From contig OZ004596.1 in NCBI GenBank assembly GCA_963924555.1, positions 4,908,139-4,972,138 of the forward strand: a stretch of DNA of 64,000 bases, read 5' to 3'. The position numbers and the translations under genes are program-made. Every line of letters begins with the position of its first letter. Position 1 is the stretch's first letter. The notes below the pieces were generated by a model. It saw only the letters and a list, made by a program, of their open reading frames with translations, was not told where the DNA came from and ran no database searches. The DNA comes from Crambe crambe. Lineage: Eukaryota; Porifera; Demospongiae; Poecilosclerida; Crambeidae. Positions 46,301 to 56,400 of the stretch are shown one piece after another.

Positions 46301-46483
46301 GATCTTTTATTTCAGGATGTAGGTCCCAGATCCAAACGCAGTATCACGGTAGGTGCAGGTCCAACCTCCAGCCCAAGAAGCAGCCCAAGAAGCACTGCGT
46401 CCAGTCGAAGAAACAAGGAGCCTACCAAAACTCCAGATTTCATGAAGGAATTCCAAAGTAGAAAGCAACAACGCAATACATAG
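31628..46483 (+). CDS. Large disordered protein with acidic LF motifs, KTRRERE repeats and PEWK motifs (unnamed)
   Basis: Exons 31628-31639, 34364-34579, 37968-38045, 41246-41500, 42658-46245 and 46316-46483 give 1438 aa, all in phase. I do not recognise an ortholog. Visible features, in order: a PKPKPK run in exon 2; in exon 4 a basic stretch TQSKGLQNRRLPS resembling the capping-protein-interaction motif of CARMIL/FAM21-type proteins (tentative); at about 43285-44170 a series of acidic LF motifs, such as LFEEEDDELFG and LFDDDLF, like the LFa motifs of FAM21/WASHC2; four copies of (V/I)PEWK-type motifs (about 44633, 44716, 46090, 46180); and four to five KTRRERERE repeats at 45070-45440. The composition is Ser/Glu/Lys-rich and probably disordered. 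Actin or endosome-coat regulation is an inference from these motifs only. The 12-bp first exon (Met-Thr-Ser-Lys) is the least certain part. Confidence 0.72.
31640..34363 (+). other. First intron of the LF-motif gene
   Basis: 2.7 kb without a convincing exon. It holds poly-C at about 32385, a T run near 32922-32942, and diverged copies of GGTTCTCTA-type words (32480-32610 and 32985-33120) that look like an old inverted-repeat element. The 68-aa frame at 33345-33551 has no recognisable homology. Confidence 0.45.
34580..37967 (+). other. Second intron of the LF-motif gene
   Basis: 3.4 kb with no credible exon. It contains a 2 x 33-bp tandem repeat (35764-35829), T-rich runs near 35240, and a cluster of TTTGATGTG words (36036-36135). 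I recognise no transposase or RNA gene. Confidence 0.45.
35764..35829. repeat. Tandem duplication, 2 x 33 bp
   Basis: ACTCAAAGTTTGATTG begins at 35764 and again at 35797, and the whole 33-bp unit is repeated with one change. Confidence 0.85.
39247..39272. repeat. (CT)n microsatellite
   Basis: A short CT dinucleotide run deep inside an intron, not adjacent to a splice site. Confidence 0.85.
40312..40350. repeat. Poly-T tract of about 38 bases
   Basis: An uninterrupted T run. It could be the tail of a retroposed copy in reverse orientation, but the flanking sequence shows no recognisable SINE or LINE body. Confidence 0.85.
40677..40852. mobile_element. 176-bp MITE with CAGTGGAACC inverted ends and TA duplication
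   Basis: The left end CAATGGAACCCCTAAATG and the reverse complement of the right end agree at 22 of 26 positions. TA flanks both sides (40675-40676 and 40853-40854), as for Tc1/mariner-type insertions. Inside, a CTCTAATCAGGACACTTTT segment occurs twice. No coding capacity. The superfamily is inferred from the TA duplication. Confidence 0.75.
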
Positions 46484-46510
46484 CTGAGGTACATATTCCA
46501 TATCATAATA

Positions 46511-46623
46511 CAGTGGGGAACACCTCTATAATCAGGACATAAGACATTTCTAGCTATAGGGGTGGCACTGTCAGTAATGATACCAAAGAATGCATATCTA
46601 CATTGCCATTAGAGGTTCCACTG
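46511..46623. mobile_element. 113-bp MITE of the CAGTGGAACC family
   Basis: Left end CAGTGGGGAACACCTCT and right end AGAGGTTCCACTG are inverted copies of one another, allowing small insertions, and share the family ends with the 40677-40852 copy. TA flanks both sides. It includes the same TAATCAGGACA internal word. Confidence 0.65.
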
Positions 46624-47097
46624 TAAGATTAGTGTACGCCTATCTCTCTATTCACCCCATTAGATCGGTAGCCGTTTGGTAATCTGTGGCACTTATTATT
46701 ACTCCATTTCTTGTTCTTCTTCATTTTACAGAATCCAATCAAAGACATTTCACAACTGTTTGGTCTCTGTGCTTTTCAATGAGTGCATATATACACACCT
46801 ATAAATTACTTTGCATACATTTCTTAATAAGTTTCCCTATCATGGATTTTTTTTGCAAGAATTCATACTTTGTGTTGATTTATATCTTGTCATTATTAGC
46901 TGCTGATTTACCAACCTAACCTAATTGTGTCCTGTTCCCATTCATTATAATAACTAGACACAGTAGCTATCACGCACATTGCATCCTTTTATATATATAT
47001 AATATATATATATATTATAGAATGATTATTTTTGAGTCTACTGCAGTGATGATCATTACCGAATAGTGAGTGGCTGGCCACAAAAAACGAGATAAAT

Positions 47098-47103
47098 AAT
47101 AAA
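47098..47103 (+). terminator. Possible polyadenylation signal of the LF-motif gene
   Basis: AATAAA about 615 nt past the stop codon and adjacent to the opposing gene's stop, so the two transcripts would overlap at their 3' ends. Confidence 0.35.
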
Positions 47104-47114
47104 CAATCACTATA

Positions 47115-48824
47115 TTAGGAGTATATGTGGTGCTCTTTGTCTCTATTTTTGGCTTCCATCTCCACTTCCATGTCCAGCTTCTTCTTGCCAGGCTTCACAT
47201 TACTCTTCTTTTGAAAATAGCAACAGGTGCCAAGAACCAACACCAGTAGCACACAAATGCACAAGATCACAATTCCAAAAGCAAGACCAATCTTAGCAGG
47301 TTCTGAGAGTCCTGGCACTGGAACTGCCCCACTACCTTCCAGAAGTACCACAGCATTCTGGTAGAACCCAGGCTGACGTCCCACTACAATTTTGTTTCTG
47401 AATCTGTTAAGTGATTCTTGAGGTGCTGCTACCTCTAAAGTAAGCAGGACATATCTTGCAGTGACATGGTCAGAGTTGATGTTGAAAGTAAAAAACGTTG
47501 AAAAGGAATCATTTGGACTGAAGAGAAGTCTATAAGGCTGTGAAATCGGATGATCGGGTGACAAGGAGTCGTTCACTCTGATAAACATTGCCACTTCTCT
47601 TCCTATACTTGTAGAGAGATTCACTCCGATACGACCTGTTTGTTCAAATGAACTGAGTACCAATAGATTCTCAGCAAAACCTACAAACAATACATCATCA
47701 TCAACAATTCTGATGTTCAACTGTCCAAATAATTCTGGTCCTCCAATGAATACAGACTCCTCATTTTGATTGACTGCGAGAATCAAAGATAACTCAATGT
47801 CCTCTTCCAGTGCCTTCACATTCCCAGCATGAATCAATGTAAGCTCTTGTGCTGTAACATTTTCAGGGAAAGTAATGTCTGATTCAACCATTATTGACAA
47901 ATTCCTCATCCCACCCAAAATGACTAAGTTCACTGAGATTCTTAGGCTAGTAGGCCGAGTGTGGGATAAGAATAGTGGAATAGTGGTTGTCTGGTTTCCA
48001 TTGCTACCTTCCTGGATTTCTAAGTGGCACATGTTGAAGCCAACGTGAGTGAGGCACGATTCCACTGTATCGTTCCCCCTGCTGAATCCATTGTCCATGA
48101 CAGGCACTGTGGAGTTTCTGGGTCCCATCGAGGGCACAGACCTTCCATAGCAGTGGAAGATGAGCACACGACTTATATTGACACACACTCCACTGCTAAT
48201 ATTTGAACGGAACACCAGCTCGAAGTGGTTCATTGGCATGTAGGAAAAATCGTAGCGAGATAGAGATCTATTTCCTCTACACTGAGGAATCACCTCGGTG
48301 TGGATGTTGTTAAGACCTGTAGTATCGTCAACTTCAACAATGATAACATTATCCATTTCTTCATTTCCTTCGGAGGAACAAGGATCCATGTTTCCTCCAG
48401 CACTGGAAAAGGAGTACTCCACTGAAATGATGACTTCTCTACCAATACCCACACCCTGGATAAGCTGAGTGATGAGTATATCAGTGCTAGAGTTTCCACA
48501 ATATTGCCACACGTTGTTGCAGTCTGCTCTATCCACCAGCTCCCACTTCACTGGGTCCACTGGAACGGGGAAAGCGAAGAGATCTATCGACTCGTCGTCT
48601 GCAAACCAGAGAGTGTCTAATGACGTGTAGTAGCGAGAGTCCATTAGGACAACGGTGATGTTAGAGCCTCCCCGAGGCACACATTCCTGATTGAAATCCA
48701 AGGGGGCTAAGACTTGACTACCAGCTGCTTGCAAAGTTACTAAAATGAAAAGAATTATCATCCCCATCACGTAGAATGATAGCTGGCTACAGCCCTGCCT
48801 ACTTTTATGGTATGGCACGTACAT
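47115..48824 (-). CDS. Intronless type I membrane glycoprotein with Calx-beta-like region (unnamed)
   Basis: A single 569-aa reading frame with no intron. A hydrophobic N-terminal segment (MIILFILVTLQAAGSQ) is a probable signal peptide; translation may start at Met20 rather than Met1. The ectodomain has many N-glycosylation sequons and about ten Cys in its first half. Around residues 345-420 it reads like Calx-beta-type beta-sandwich sequence: an IRIVDDD strand end, then VGFAENLLVLSSFEQTGRIGVNL. One transmembrane helix lies near residues 520-545, followed by a short Lys-rich tail. I do not recognise an ortholog. Adhesion or receptor function is inferred from topology only. It is convergent with the LF-motif gene and divergent from the cytospin gene. 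Confidence 0.75.
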   Translation of the reverse strand: MYVPYHKSRQGCSQLSFYVMGMIILFILVTLQAAGSQVLAPLDFNQECVPRGGSNITVVLMDSRYYTSLDTLWFADDESIDLFAFPVPVDPVKWELVDRADCNNVWQYCGNSSTDILITQLIQGVGIGREVIISVEYSFSSAGGNMDPCSSEGNEEMDNVIIVEVDDTTGLNNIHTEVIPQCRGNRSLSRYDFSYMPMNHFELVFRSNISSGVCVNISRVLIFHCYGRSVPSMGPRNSTVPVMDNGFSRGNDTVESCLTHVGFNMCHLEIQEGSNGNQTTTIPLFLSHTRPTSLRISVNLVILGGMRNLSIMVESDITFPENVTAQELTLIHAGNVKALEEDIELSLILAVNQNEESVFIGGPELFGQLNIRIVDDDVLFVGFAENLLVLSSFEQTGRIGVNLSTSIGREVAMFIRVNDSLSPDHPISQPYRLLFSPNDSFSTFFTFNINSDHVTARYVLLTLEVAAPQESLNRFRNKIVVGRQPGFYQNAVVLLEGSGAVPVPGLSEPAKIGLAFGIVILCICVLLVLVLGTCCYFQKKSNVKPGKKKLDMEVEMEAKNRDKEHHIYS

Positions 48825-49087
48825 ATCCGGAATCCTTCTAGCATTTCCGGTAACTTATTGCGCATGCGTTATTGTATGCGCATGCAAAATTGATGGGCAA
48901 GGCATGTAAATTAGCTCCACCCATAGTCCAGCCATAGTAGTGATTGTAGACGTAGGCACACAAGAAAAGAACCACATCCCATGCGCTCTATTATAAATAA
49001 ACAAATTCACGATCGATAGCTGCATTGTCGTGGTCATAGCTGTGATCTAGCAGAGAGATCTTTCAAGAGATATTCATTAACTTTCAG
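48825..49087. promoter_or_regulatory. Probable bidirectional promoter, membrane protein gene (-) and cytospin (+), with a possible cytospin 5' UTR exon
   Basis: Two NRF1-like palindromic words, TGCGCATGCG at 48859-48868 and TGCGCATGCA at 48877-48886, and ETS-like TTCCGG words (48832, 48845) lie just upstream of the minus-strand gene. On the plus strand a strong donor, TTTCAG then GTGAGT at 49087, suits a non-coding first exon of the cytospin gene. That exon is inferred without transcript evidence. Confidence 0.4.
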
Positions 49088-52000
49088 GTGAGTCAATCGA
49101 TAGCAGTAGCTATAAACCATTTAGCTATGTTGCCTGGCTTCAGCTGTTAAACCCTGCTGGCTCTAACTTTCCATAAATTATAAACTGCCTGCAGCATTCA
49201 ATTTTATATAGCAGTAGCTTTAACTTGTGCACTCCACAGTCCAGAGATTTCATTGTCTGTGCCAACATTTGATTATTACAAGGGAGTAAGGTGTTAAAGA
49301 TTATAGCAACCAGTCACCATTCAAAGTAGCTAGCTAGCTATGCAAATTGGAAATGGAGTTACTCTCATAGCTAATAACAATATCTCAAACTCGGCAGCTA
49401 TGTATTAAATTCACCAGTTCCTACCAACAGATAACAGCATCACTGATTCACTAGTCCTACTGTTTTTGTATTCCTAATAATATTCTGCCTCGACATTGCT
49501 CTTTTCAATAGCAACTTACCTGAATGGACTGCTTAAGTTTAGACTTAAAGAATCCCCTGAAATTTTAGCTTGAGCATTCCAGCAATGTCTCAAGCCTAGT
49601 CTCCATGGCTTCCCTTGCATTCCTCTCAAGGCATCCACTCAACCATGAATGTCTGTCCGTTCATGCCTTGCAGAAGTCTCTCTAATTAAATTTATGATGC
49701 CATGCATGCTTTCATTACTAGCAGTCTCACTTTTAATATTTTAGCATCTGTTTTTCAAATTAGCCTCAATGCAGCATGCATGGCTCCATTATTAAGAATA
49801 AGGCCATTTGGAGTCTAAGAGTGCTATCGTGACTTCACCATAGATACTCACCTGGTTATAGAGGTTAAGACTAACCATTTTGTGCTCTTACAATAACCAT
49901 TTTTCTGCTGTAAGAATGACAAATGATTCTAGTAAGAATGGAAGAACTGTACAAAGATCATCCCAGTGTGTTTATACTATTTCAAGAAAACTTATACATT
50001 CTCATCAGGATATTCCATATTACCCTAGGGGCATCCTGAATTTCTGTGTAGAATGAATCATTATCTTGTACTAATTGAAAATCACTGGACGGATTTTTTT
50101 CGTGCAGATTGGTTTATCATAATGGGATGTGAGCCACGCATCATTATCAATAACTTTACTATTAGAAATACAATCCTTTTTTTTAAGTCAAATTTTGTTT
50201 ATTTATTCCTTATTAGCAGCTGCTTAATAACCTACAGACCACAGTGACATATATCCCTGAATTTGGAAGTTTGTTTATTTTTCTGGTTGAGTGATCCGAA
50301 TTAAATAGGCAGCCCATAATACTCTGAACAACTAATGTACAAAAATAAAGAAAATTAATACCTGGATCCATGGCATGGTGTATCCCATTACAACTGGTAA
50401 CCATATCGTGTGATAGCTGAGGAACTGTTAATCTAAGGTGCTTTTTTAAATGTATTGCAGTATTATTATAAGTGTGATATTACATGATTATAAGTGAAAT
50501 ATGAACCATTCATATACCTTCAGACCTGCAAAATCCACATGCATACATTGAGTTCCCTTGGTGACCACCTGAGGTAACATGTGTAGCCACTTTTTTTTTT
50601 AATTATGATGTCAGGAATACTTGGCATTTGCAGCAACATGGAGGGTGTGACCAGTAATTCGCCCCGTGCAAGGAAATCCTTGATTCAATAAGGCACACTC
50701 CCTGATTCTTGAACAAATTAAACCCATGAATACTCTTTAGCTTTTTCTTAGAAGGTATGACAAAATTCAAAACAAAGTGCTACAATTTTCAAGCCCCCAT
50801 GGCATTGGTATCAAGGAATATACTTCTAGTACTCCATTAATGGAATTACTTCCTTTAGTGTTGTTCTAGTTATATGTCAGTCAGACCGAGTTCTAGGAAG
50901 GATACATTTCAATCCAGCTAGAATACTGTTGCAACATGATCAGAATATACTTTTACCACTAGGTACAAGGCTTACTTCCACAGGCATCCAATATCTGTTT
51001 CAGAATCAGTTAAACAGTGATCAGAGTTACTTGTACCACTGAAGTACAACTTTACTTCCATGCCTGATAATTCATAGTTGTTATAGAGATGAGTATTGGA
51101 TTTCTCCACTCTCAATTGGGAAATGTGATATAATGGTTTGTTATAATAATGACTAGTTGTTGACTATCTGCTGCGATGTACTGTAATGATTCATCAATGT
51201 GCACTAGTAGTACCTGTCAAGTGTGTGAATTAGACACCCCACTTCACTCAATAGAAGTACCGCTCTTGTCTGAAATGAACAGTACATCTGGAATGCTCAT
51301 TTACTGGATGTTTTGAGGCAAGACTTTGCATTCATATCATATCGCCAAAGCCATCTTCATACCAGTAATGTCCAACTTTATGTATCTCATTCACAAAGAA
51401 TGTGGTAATCTTCATTTTTGGGGGGAAGTTTTTCACCTTGATATCTAATCAGTTAGTCAGCTGTGTGCTAATGCTATTACAGAAAGGCAACCTATGTAAA
51501 AGCCATTCTTGGATAATTCGAAGAATTCTTGACATGTATCGTGGTTTATCCATAACATGTGGTTCAAATTCTCTGCTATGCAGTGACCTTATGATATTAC
51601 ACATACTGCATGGAGTCGAACTACCAGGCCACCGTGGATTGCTAAACTGGATACTTACACCCCTGAACTGTTAGAGTGTGCATAATTAGCGCAGTTGTGT
51701 GTGCAGTGGGATCACTGCTCTAGTTTCCATGTTAGTTATTAGTATTTGCTATTAAGGCATTAGCTGGCTCTATGCATGCTCCACAGACCTCATGCATGTG
51801 CACATTAAGGGGTCCAGGCATATTGTAGTAGTCAAGAACACGAATTCTTGTCTTGGAAATTGATGGATACACGCACAGCTTTTAACTCATATCAAGCAAG
51901 CAGGGTACTATTATGCCCATTAGCCAATACACTATTAGGTAGACTTTGTATTGTGTATGACACAAAAGGTACTATACTCCAGCCATACAATGCTCAGTGC

Positions 52001-53454
52001 TAAGCCATACTAATCAACAGGTACTGTTTATAACCCATACAGTGCTCAGTGCTAACAGGTACTGCAGCCATATAATAGTAGCAATACTCATGCACACTAA
52101 TAGTATACTTCATTCTCTGTATAATACTGCACTGCATGTTTTGTATAGGACTAAAAACAGTGAATAGGCCATTTGTCTGGTTGCTCCCACTCACTCCTTG
52201 TAACAACAGACTGACACGAGCTTGTTTCGCATTTTTTTCCCTACCAAAGAATTCCGCCCAACACATGCATGCATGCTTCCTAGCATTCATTGGCTAAGAC
52301 AAAGCCTCTATCTAGTTATAGGTTGTTGCAACCTCTGCACAGTCAGCTACAGTGTCATAGCAACCTCTGTACAGTCAGCCACCTGATGGATCACATGATA
52401 TAATTATGTGAAGTTGACAGTATATTTGTGCAACAGAAGCCATACAATTGTGCAGTAATTCTTACTTACTATTAGAGCTAATATTGTGGCATGATACATA
52501 CTCATAGCAAAGAGGAACGTTATGTACACTTGTTAATCTCTTTATCATACCCACCTTCTGGATAATCTGCTATTTCTACATCACTCCCTTGTTCCTCTGG
52601 GGATAAATGAATCTTGTTCACTCGTGTGCTATTATGACTGCAGATAATGATGGTTCTATCCAAAAGTTATGTAGCTATGCACTAATTATCATCATAATCA
52701 TTATAGGCTACTTGTCTTTGAGAATAGTTGGCCATTCAATTAACATTTTTTACTTCATTTGCTCACTTTTATTCAATTGTCTGTATAGAGGGAGTGCATG
52801 TCTATAAGACTAAAAAAATTATGCAGTCGAAATTCACTTGTGACTTGTGTGTGATTTTAGTATGAAGGAAACCAGTATTAGGCTTTTACTGTGCAGGACA
52901 TACTTCCTTACACAAGAATCACTTTGCACACAATTTCATGTGACCCAAACCATAACTTTCCAAGGAATGAATTGAGATTTTATGTATGTGCTGGAAATAT
53001 TATGATCCAGTGTGGAATTCTGTGGTACAGCTTTCTAATCAGAAGTAATAAGTTCCCACAGTTTATATTCCTAGCTAGCTACACTGGAATCCCTCCTTGG
53101 CGTGCACTTCCTGAGATATAAATACCTCCATAACCAGGACACTTGTTCTGTATACCCCTAACCATTGCAATATGAACCCAGTCACCCCTACCCAGGACAC
53201 TTTGCTGTGTCCCATTACAATATGAACTGCCTGAGATGATGGGATATACTAGGACACTTTGCTGTGTCACATTGCTGAGTCCCCCCCCCCCCCCCCCCTA
53301 GATGTGATGGTACCTCTCTAATTAAGATACCCTTTATGTATGATTGACCCTCAAACTAAGGGCACCTTTTGGTAATTTCACTCTGATACATAGAGAGGTT
53401 GATTCTGTTGATCTCAAAAGTTCACAAGGTTTATTGTGTTTATTTCCCCCCTAG
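49088..53454 (+). other. Probable 5' intron of the cytospin gene, 4.4 kb
   Basis: No exon with convincing splice sites or family similarity. It contains a diverged two-copy repeat near 50940-51065, short direct repeats near 51990-52070 and 52325-52385, and repeat-family sequence at 53080-53350. It ends with the acceptor CCCCCTAG at 53454 before the start codon at 53459. Confidence 0.45.
53080..53350. repeat. Degenerate tandem repeat with CAGGACAC/TGTGTCCC words
   Basis: The words CCAGGACACTT, TGCTGTGTCCC and ACAATATGAAC recur two to three times. They resemble the interior of the 40677-40852 MITE (TCAGGACACTTTT). A C homopolymer sits at 53281-53299. Probably an expanded, decayed member of that family. 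Confidence 0.5.
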
Positions 53455-53458
53455 GAAG

Positions 53459-56400
53459 ATGATGGCTCATCACATTCACCATGATGGAGGAGAAAGCATA
53501 CCACATGGCAGCAACGAACCCCTCAAAATCACCTTCACGTTGGAAGGTGGAGCAAAGAGTCCCAGTAAGCTTTAAGCTGACCATCCCATCCTATAATTCA
53601 TGTAGCTACAAGGCACTGCAATGATTTCTCAAGAGGATGATGGGGAGGGGGAGGGGGAGGGGAGATGTAGGAGGGAGGGAAGAATGATATATTCAATTAC
53701 TTTGCAAAATTTGGAGGGACATGTCTTACGTGTGCTTACCGTGTGGGTAGCTCCAGACACATGCAGTGCCAAGTCATGTAGCTGACCACGCTAGCTCTAT
53801 AAATTTTATTTGAAGTTTAAGAGGTCAAAGTACAACTTCAATGAGCATGCCCAATGCAAGTCCAATTGGATCTGTAATGACTATACTGGTAGTTGTATTT
53901 CGTAAAGCTAATATTTAATCATGGTGGACCCTCTAATGAGATTATACTGATTAGGTATGAAATGAACCCTTAGTTGATAATTGCACACTAACTCTAGATT
54001 CCTCAGAAGTTTATTACCACTATTGTGTGATAGGCAGTGCTGATTTGTACTGACATAACTGATAATTGTTTTTGACTATAGCTGCCTAAGTAATTGCCTG
54101 ATGATACTATATATTAAACTAGGCAAGATAAGAAGATCAAAGAAAGTCTCACTCTTCAAGAAAGCCTCTCACGAAGAAGGTAGCTCAGGTCGGTCAAGTG
54201 GACGTGGAAAGAGAAAAAACAGTCGAGAAAAGAAGCAAGAGAGTAGCCAGGAACCACCTGATATTTCAGAATCTCAACAGGTATGTAGCTATCCACATTA
54301 GAATGAGCTACAGTTTGGAATGCTTGCAAGAGTCCTTACAACGCTAGAGTTTGATAATGATACTATCTCTTCCTGCACAAAACCTATTATAATATGATTA
54401 ATTATCAGTGGAGGAGTGAGGACTCATCTAAAACTTGTCAGCATTTCAAAAGGAGTTTGTTTATGTGTTTAGATCTTCCTGTGAGGTATTCCTTTATTGC
54501 AGTTTTGTCCTCGTGAAAGGAATGATTTGTACACCATCCCTCAGATCTCACATGCTTTACAAATGCCTGAATGGTTTTCCTTTATTGCATTTTGATTTTT
54601 TTATAATTCATAGCAAATTGCCTGGGTGCTGAATATTGCATTTAGCATTCTGGTACCATATGGTACATGGTTTCACCAATTGTGTGTGTGTACTTGTTTG
54701 TTTGTTGATTTTTTTTTTTTTGTTTAAATAGTTTGAAGACTCGGCATCATTGCCAGTACAGCAGAGAGAGGCTGACAGTCAGTATGATATCAATGCACAA
54801 GAAATGGAGCAAAAGACCACGGGAGATTTATCCATAAAAAAAATTCAGAAGCTGAACAAGGAATTGACCAAGCAGAACACTCACTTAGTGAAATCTGTGG
54901 ATCTCTTAAAGAAGGAGAAGGAGTTGTTGGTAAGTGAGAAGGTGAAACTGAAAAGTGAGAATAAGATTCTAGAGAAGGAACTGAGAAGAACTAGCTCTAA
55001 AGGAGACGTCCGTCTCTCAAAGAAGCAGTCTCACCTGACCACAGAGGACTACTCCTTTGATATGGACGAATTGAAAGAAAGGGTCAAATTCCTTGAAGAT
55101 CAGTTGGCAGGACGGGATCATAAAGTCACCCAGTTGAGATTGAGGCTCGAGAAAGCCAATGCAGAACTGGACAGCAGTGAAGCTGACGATCAAGAAGAGA
55201 CGAAGCTTTCAAATTCAAGCAGGACAAAAAATGGAGGCATTTTTGATTCCACTGCCACTTTGAAGAGGCTTCTTGGGGAGCAGGACACATGTTTGAAGTT
55301 GAGGAGAGAAAATGCAGAGTTGAGGAATAGACTGATGATGACAGAGGCAGACTTGGATCGAGTCCAACGAGAAGTGACCGAGTCAGGTCGGAAAAGATCA
55401 TCTGGTTTCTTCAAGAGAGGAAAGAAGCACACGTCTAGCATGCCTTCAAGGAGAGGGCATGAGGACACTAAGGAGAGGGTGGAGTTTACAAGATCACAAA
55501 GTCCAAGTAATGTAGTTGGTGTTGAGTTGGAATCTCGCAATGAGCAGTTTGATTCTTCCAGTTCTCCACTGCTATCTCGAATCAACAAGGAATCAACGAC
55601 CAGTTTGCCTTGTTACAGCTCACCTCACCAATCTCCACGTATGTCCACGAAGAACCGGACCAATTCAGATGTGACTACTCTTCAATCGTGTCTGAAACTT
55701 GCCATTGAAGAGAAAAAATTATGTAAGGAAAATATTACTGAGTTGAAGAAAGAACTTGACGAGGCCAAAATGAGGATAAAAGTACTTGAAGAGCAAGGTT
55801 TAGTCTCAGAAAAAGTCAACAAAGAGATGGAAGAGGTGAAGTTTAATTTGAAAGCAGCTGAAATTGATCGTGATATTTATTGTGATGAGCTAAAAATAGC
55901 TCAGCAAGAACTGGATGAGATAGTTGACAAAAACGAAGAAATGGAGAAAATGTACACAAAATCGCTCGGCGAGAAGAATGAAAAGATCAAACAGCTTGAA
56001 GAAGAGATAGAAGCAATGAGGAAAACCAAGGCAACCTCGCCTTCGTACAAGCCTCCCCCTCATAATCTCTCATCTCCAAAGAAGCAGGTTGAACTTCCAC
56101 CTGTCAGAGAAAAGCTACTCAGTCCTCCACACAAATCTAAACTTAAGACATTCGAAACAGCAAGTACCAGCACATCCATGGAGACCTCAAAGCAAACCAG
56201 TTCTGAGAGAATCACATCTTCCACCTCACCAAGACATGATAAAACTCCAGGAAGGAGGCTCTCCTGGGAGACTAGCCATGAGAGATTACCAAAGGTGGAA
56301 CCTCCTTCACCTGGGAGGAAAGTGGGCCGTCTCTCGCGCGAGTCGAGTGTTGATCTGTTTGAGTCGCCACCTAAGGAAACACGGAAAACATCGAGCTCCA

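Larger units (their letters stand above)
46484..47114. other. Convergent 3' region between the LF-motif gene (+) and the type I membrane protein gene (-)
   Basis: This interval should hold both 3' UTRs. It contains a small MITE (46511-46623), a palindromic TA tract near 46990-47018, and a plus-strand AATAAA at 47098-47103. No coding signal. Confidence 0.55.

Noticed and set aside
46990-47018. TA palindrome as a transcription terminator hairpin
   Set aside because: Simple AT repeat; no such termination signal is expected for polymerase II genes.
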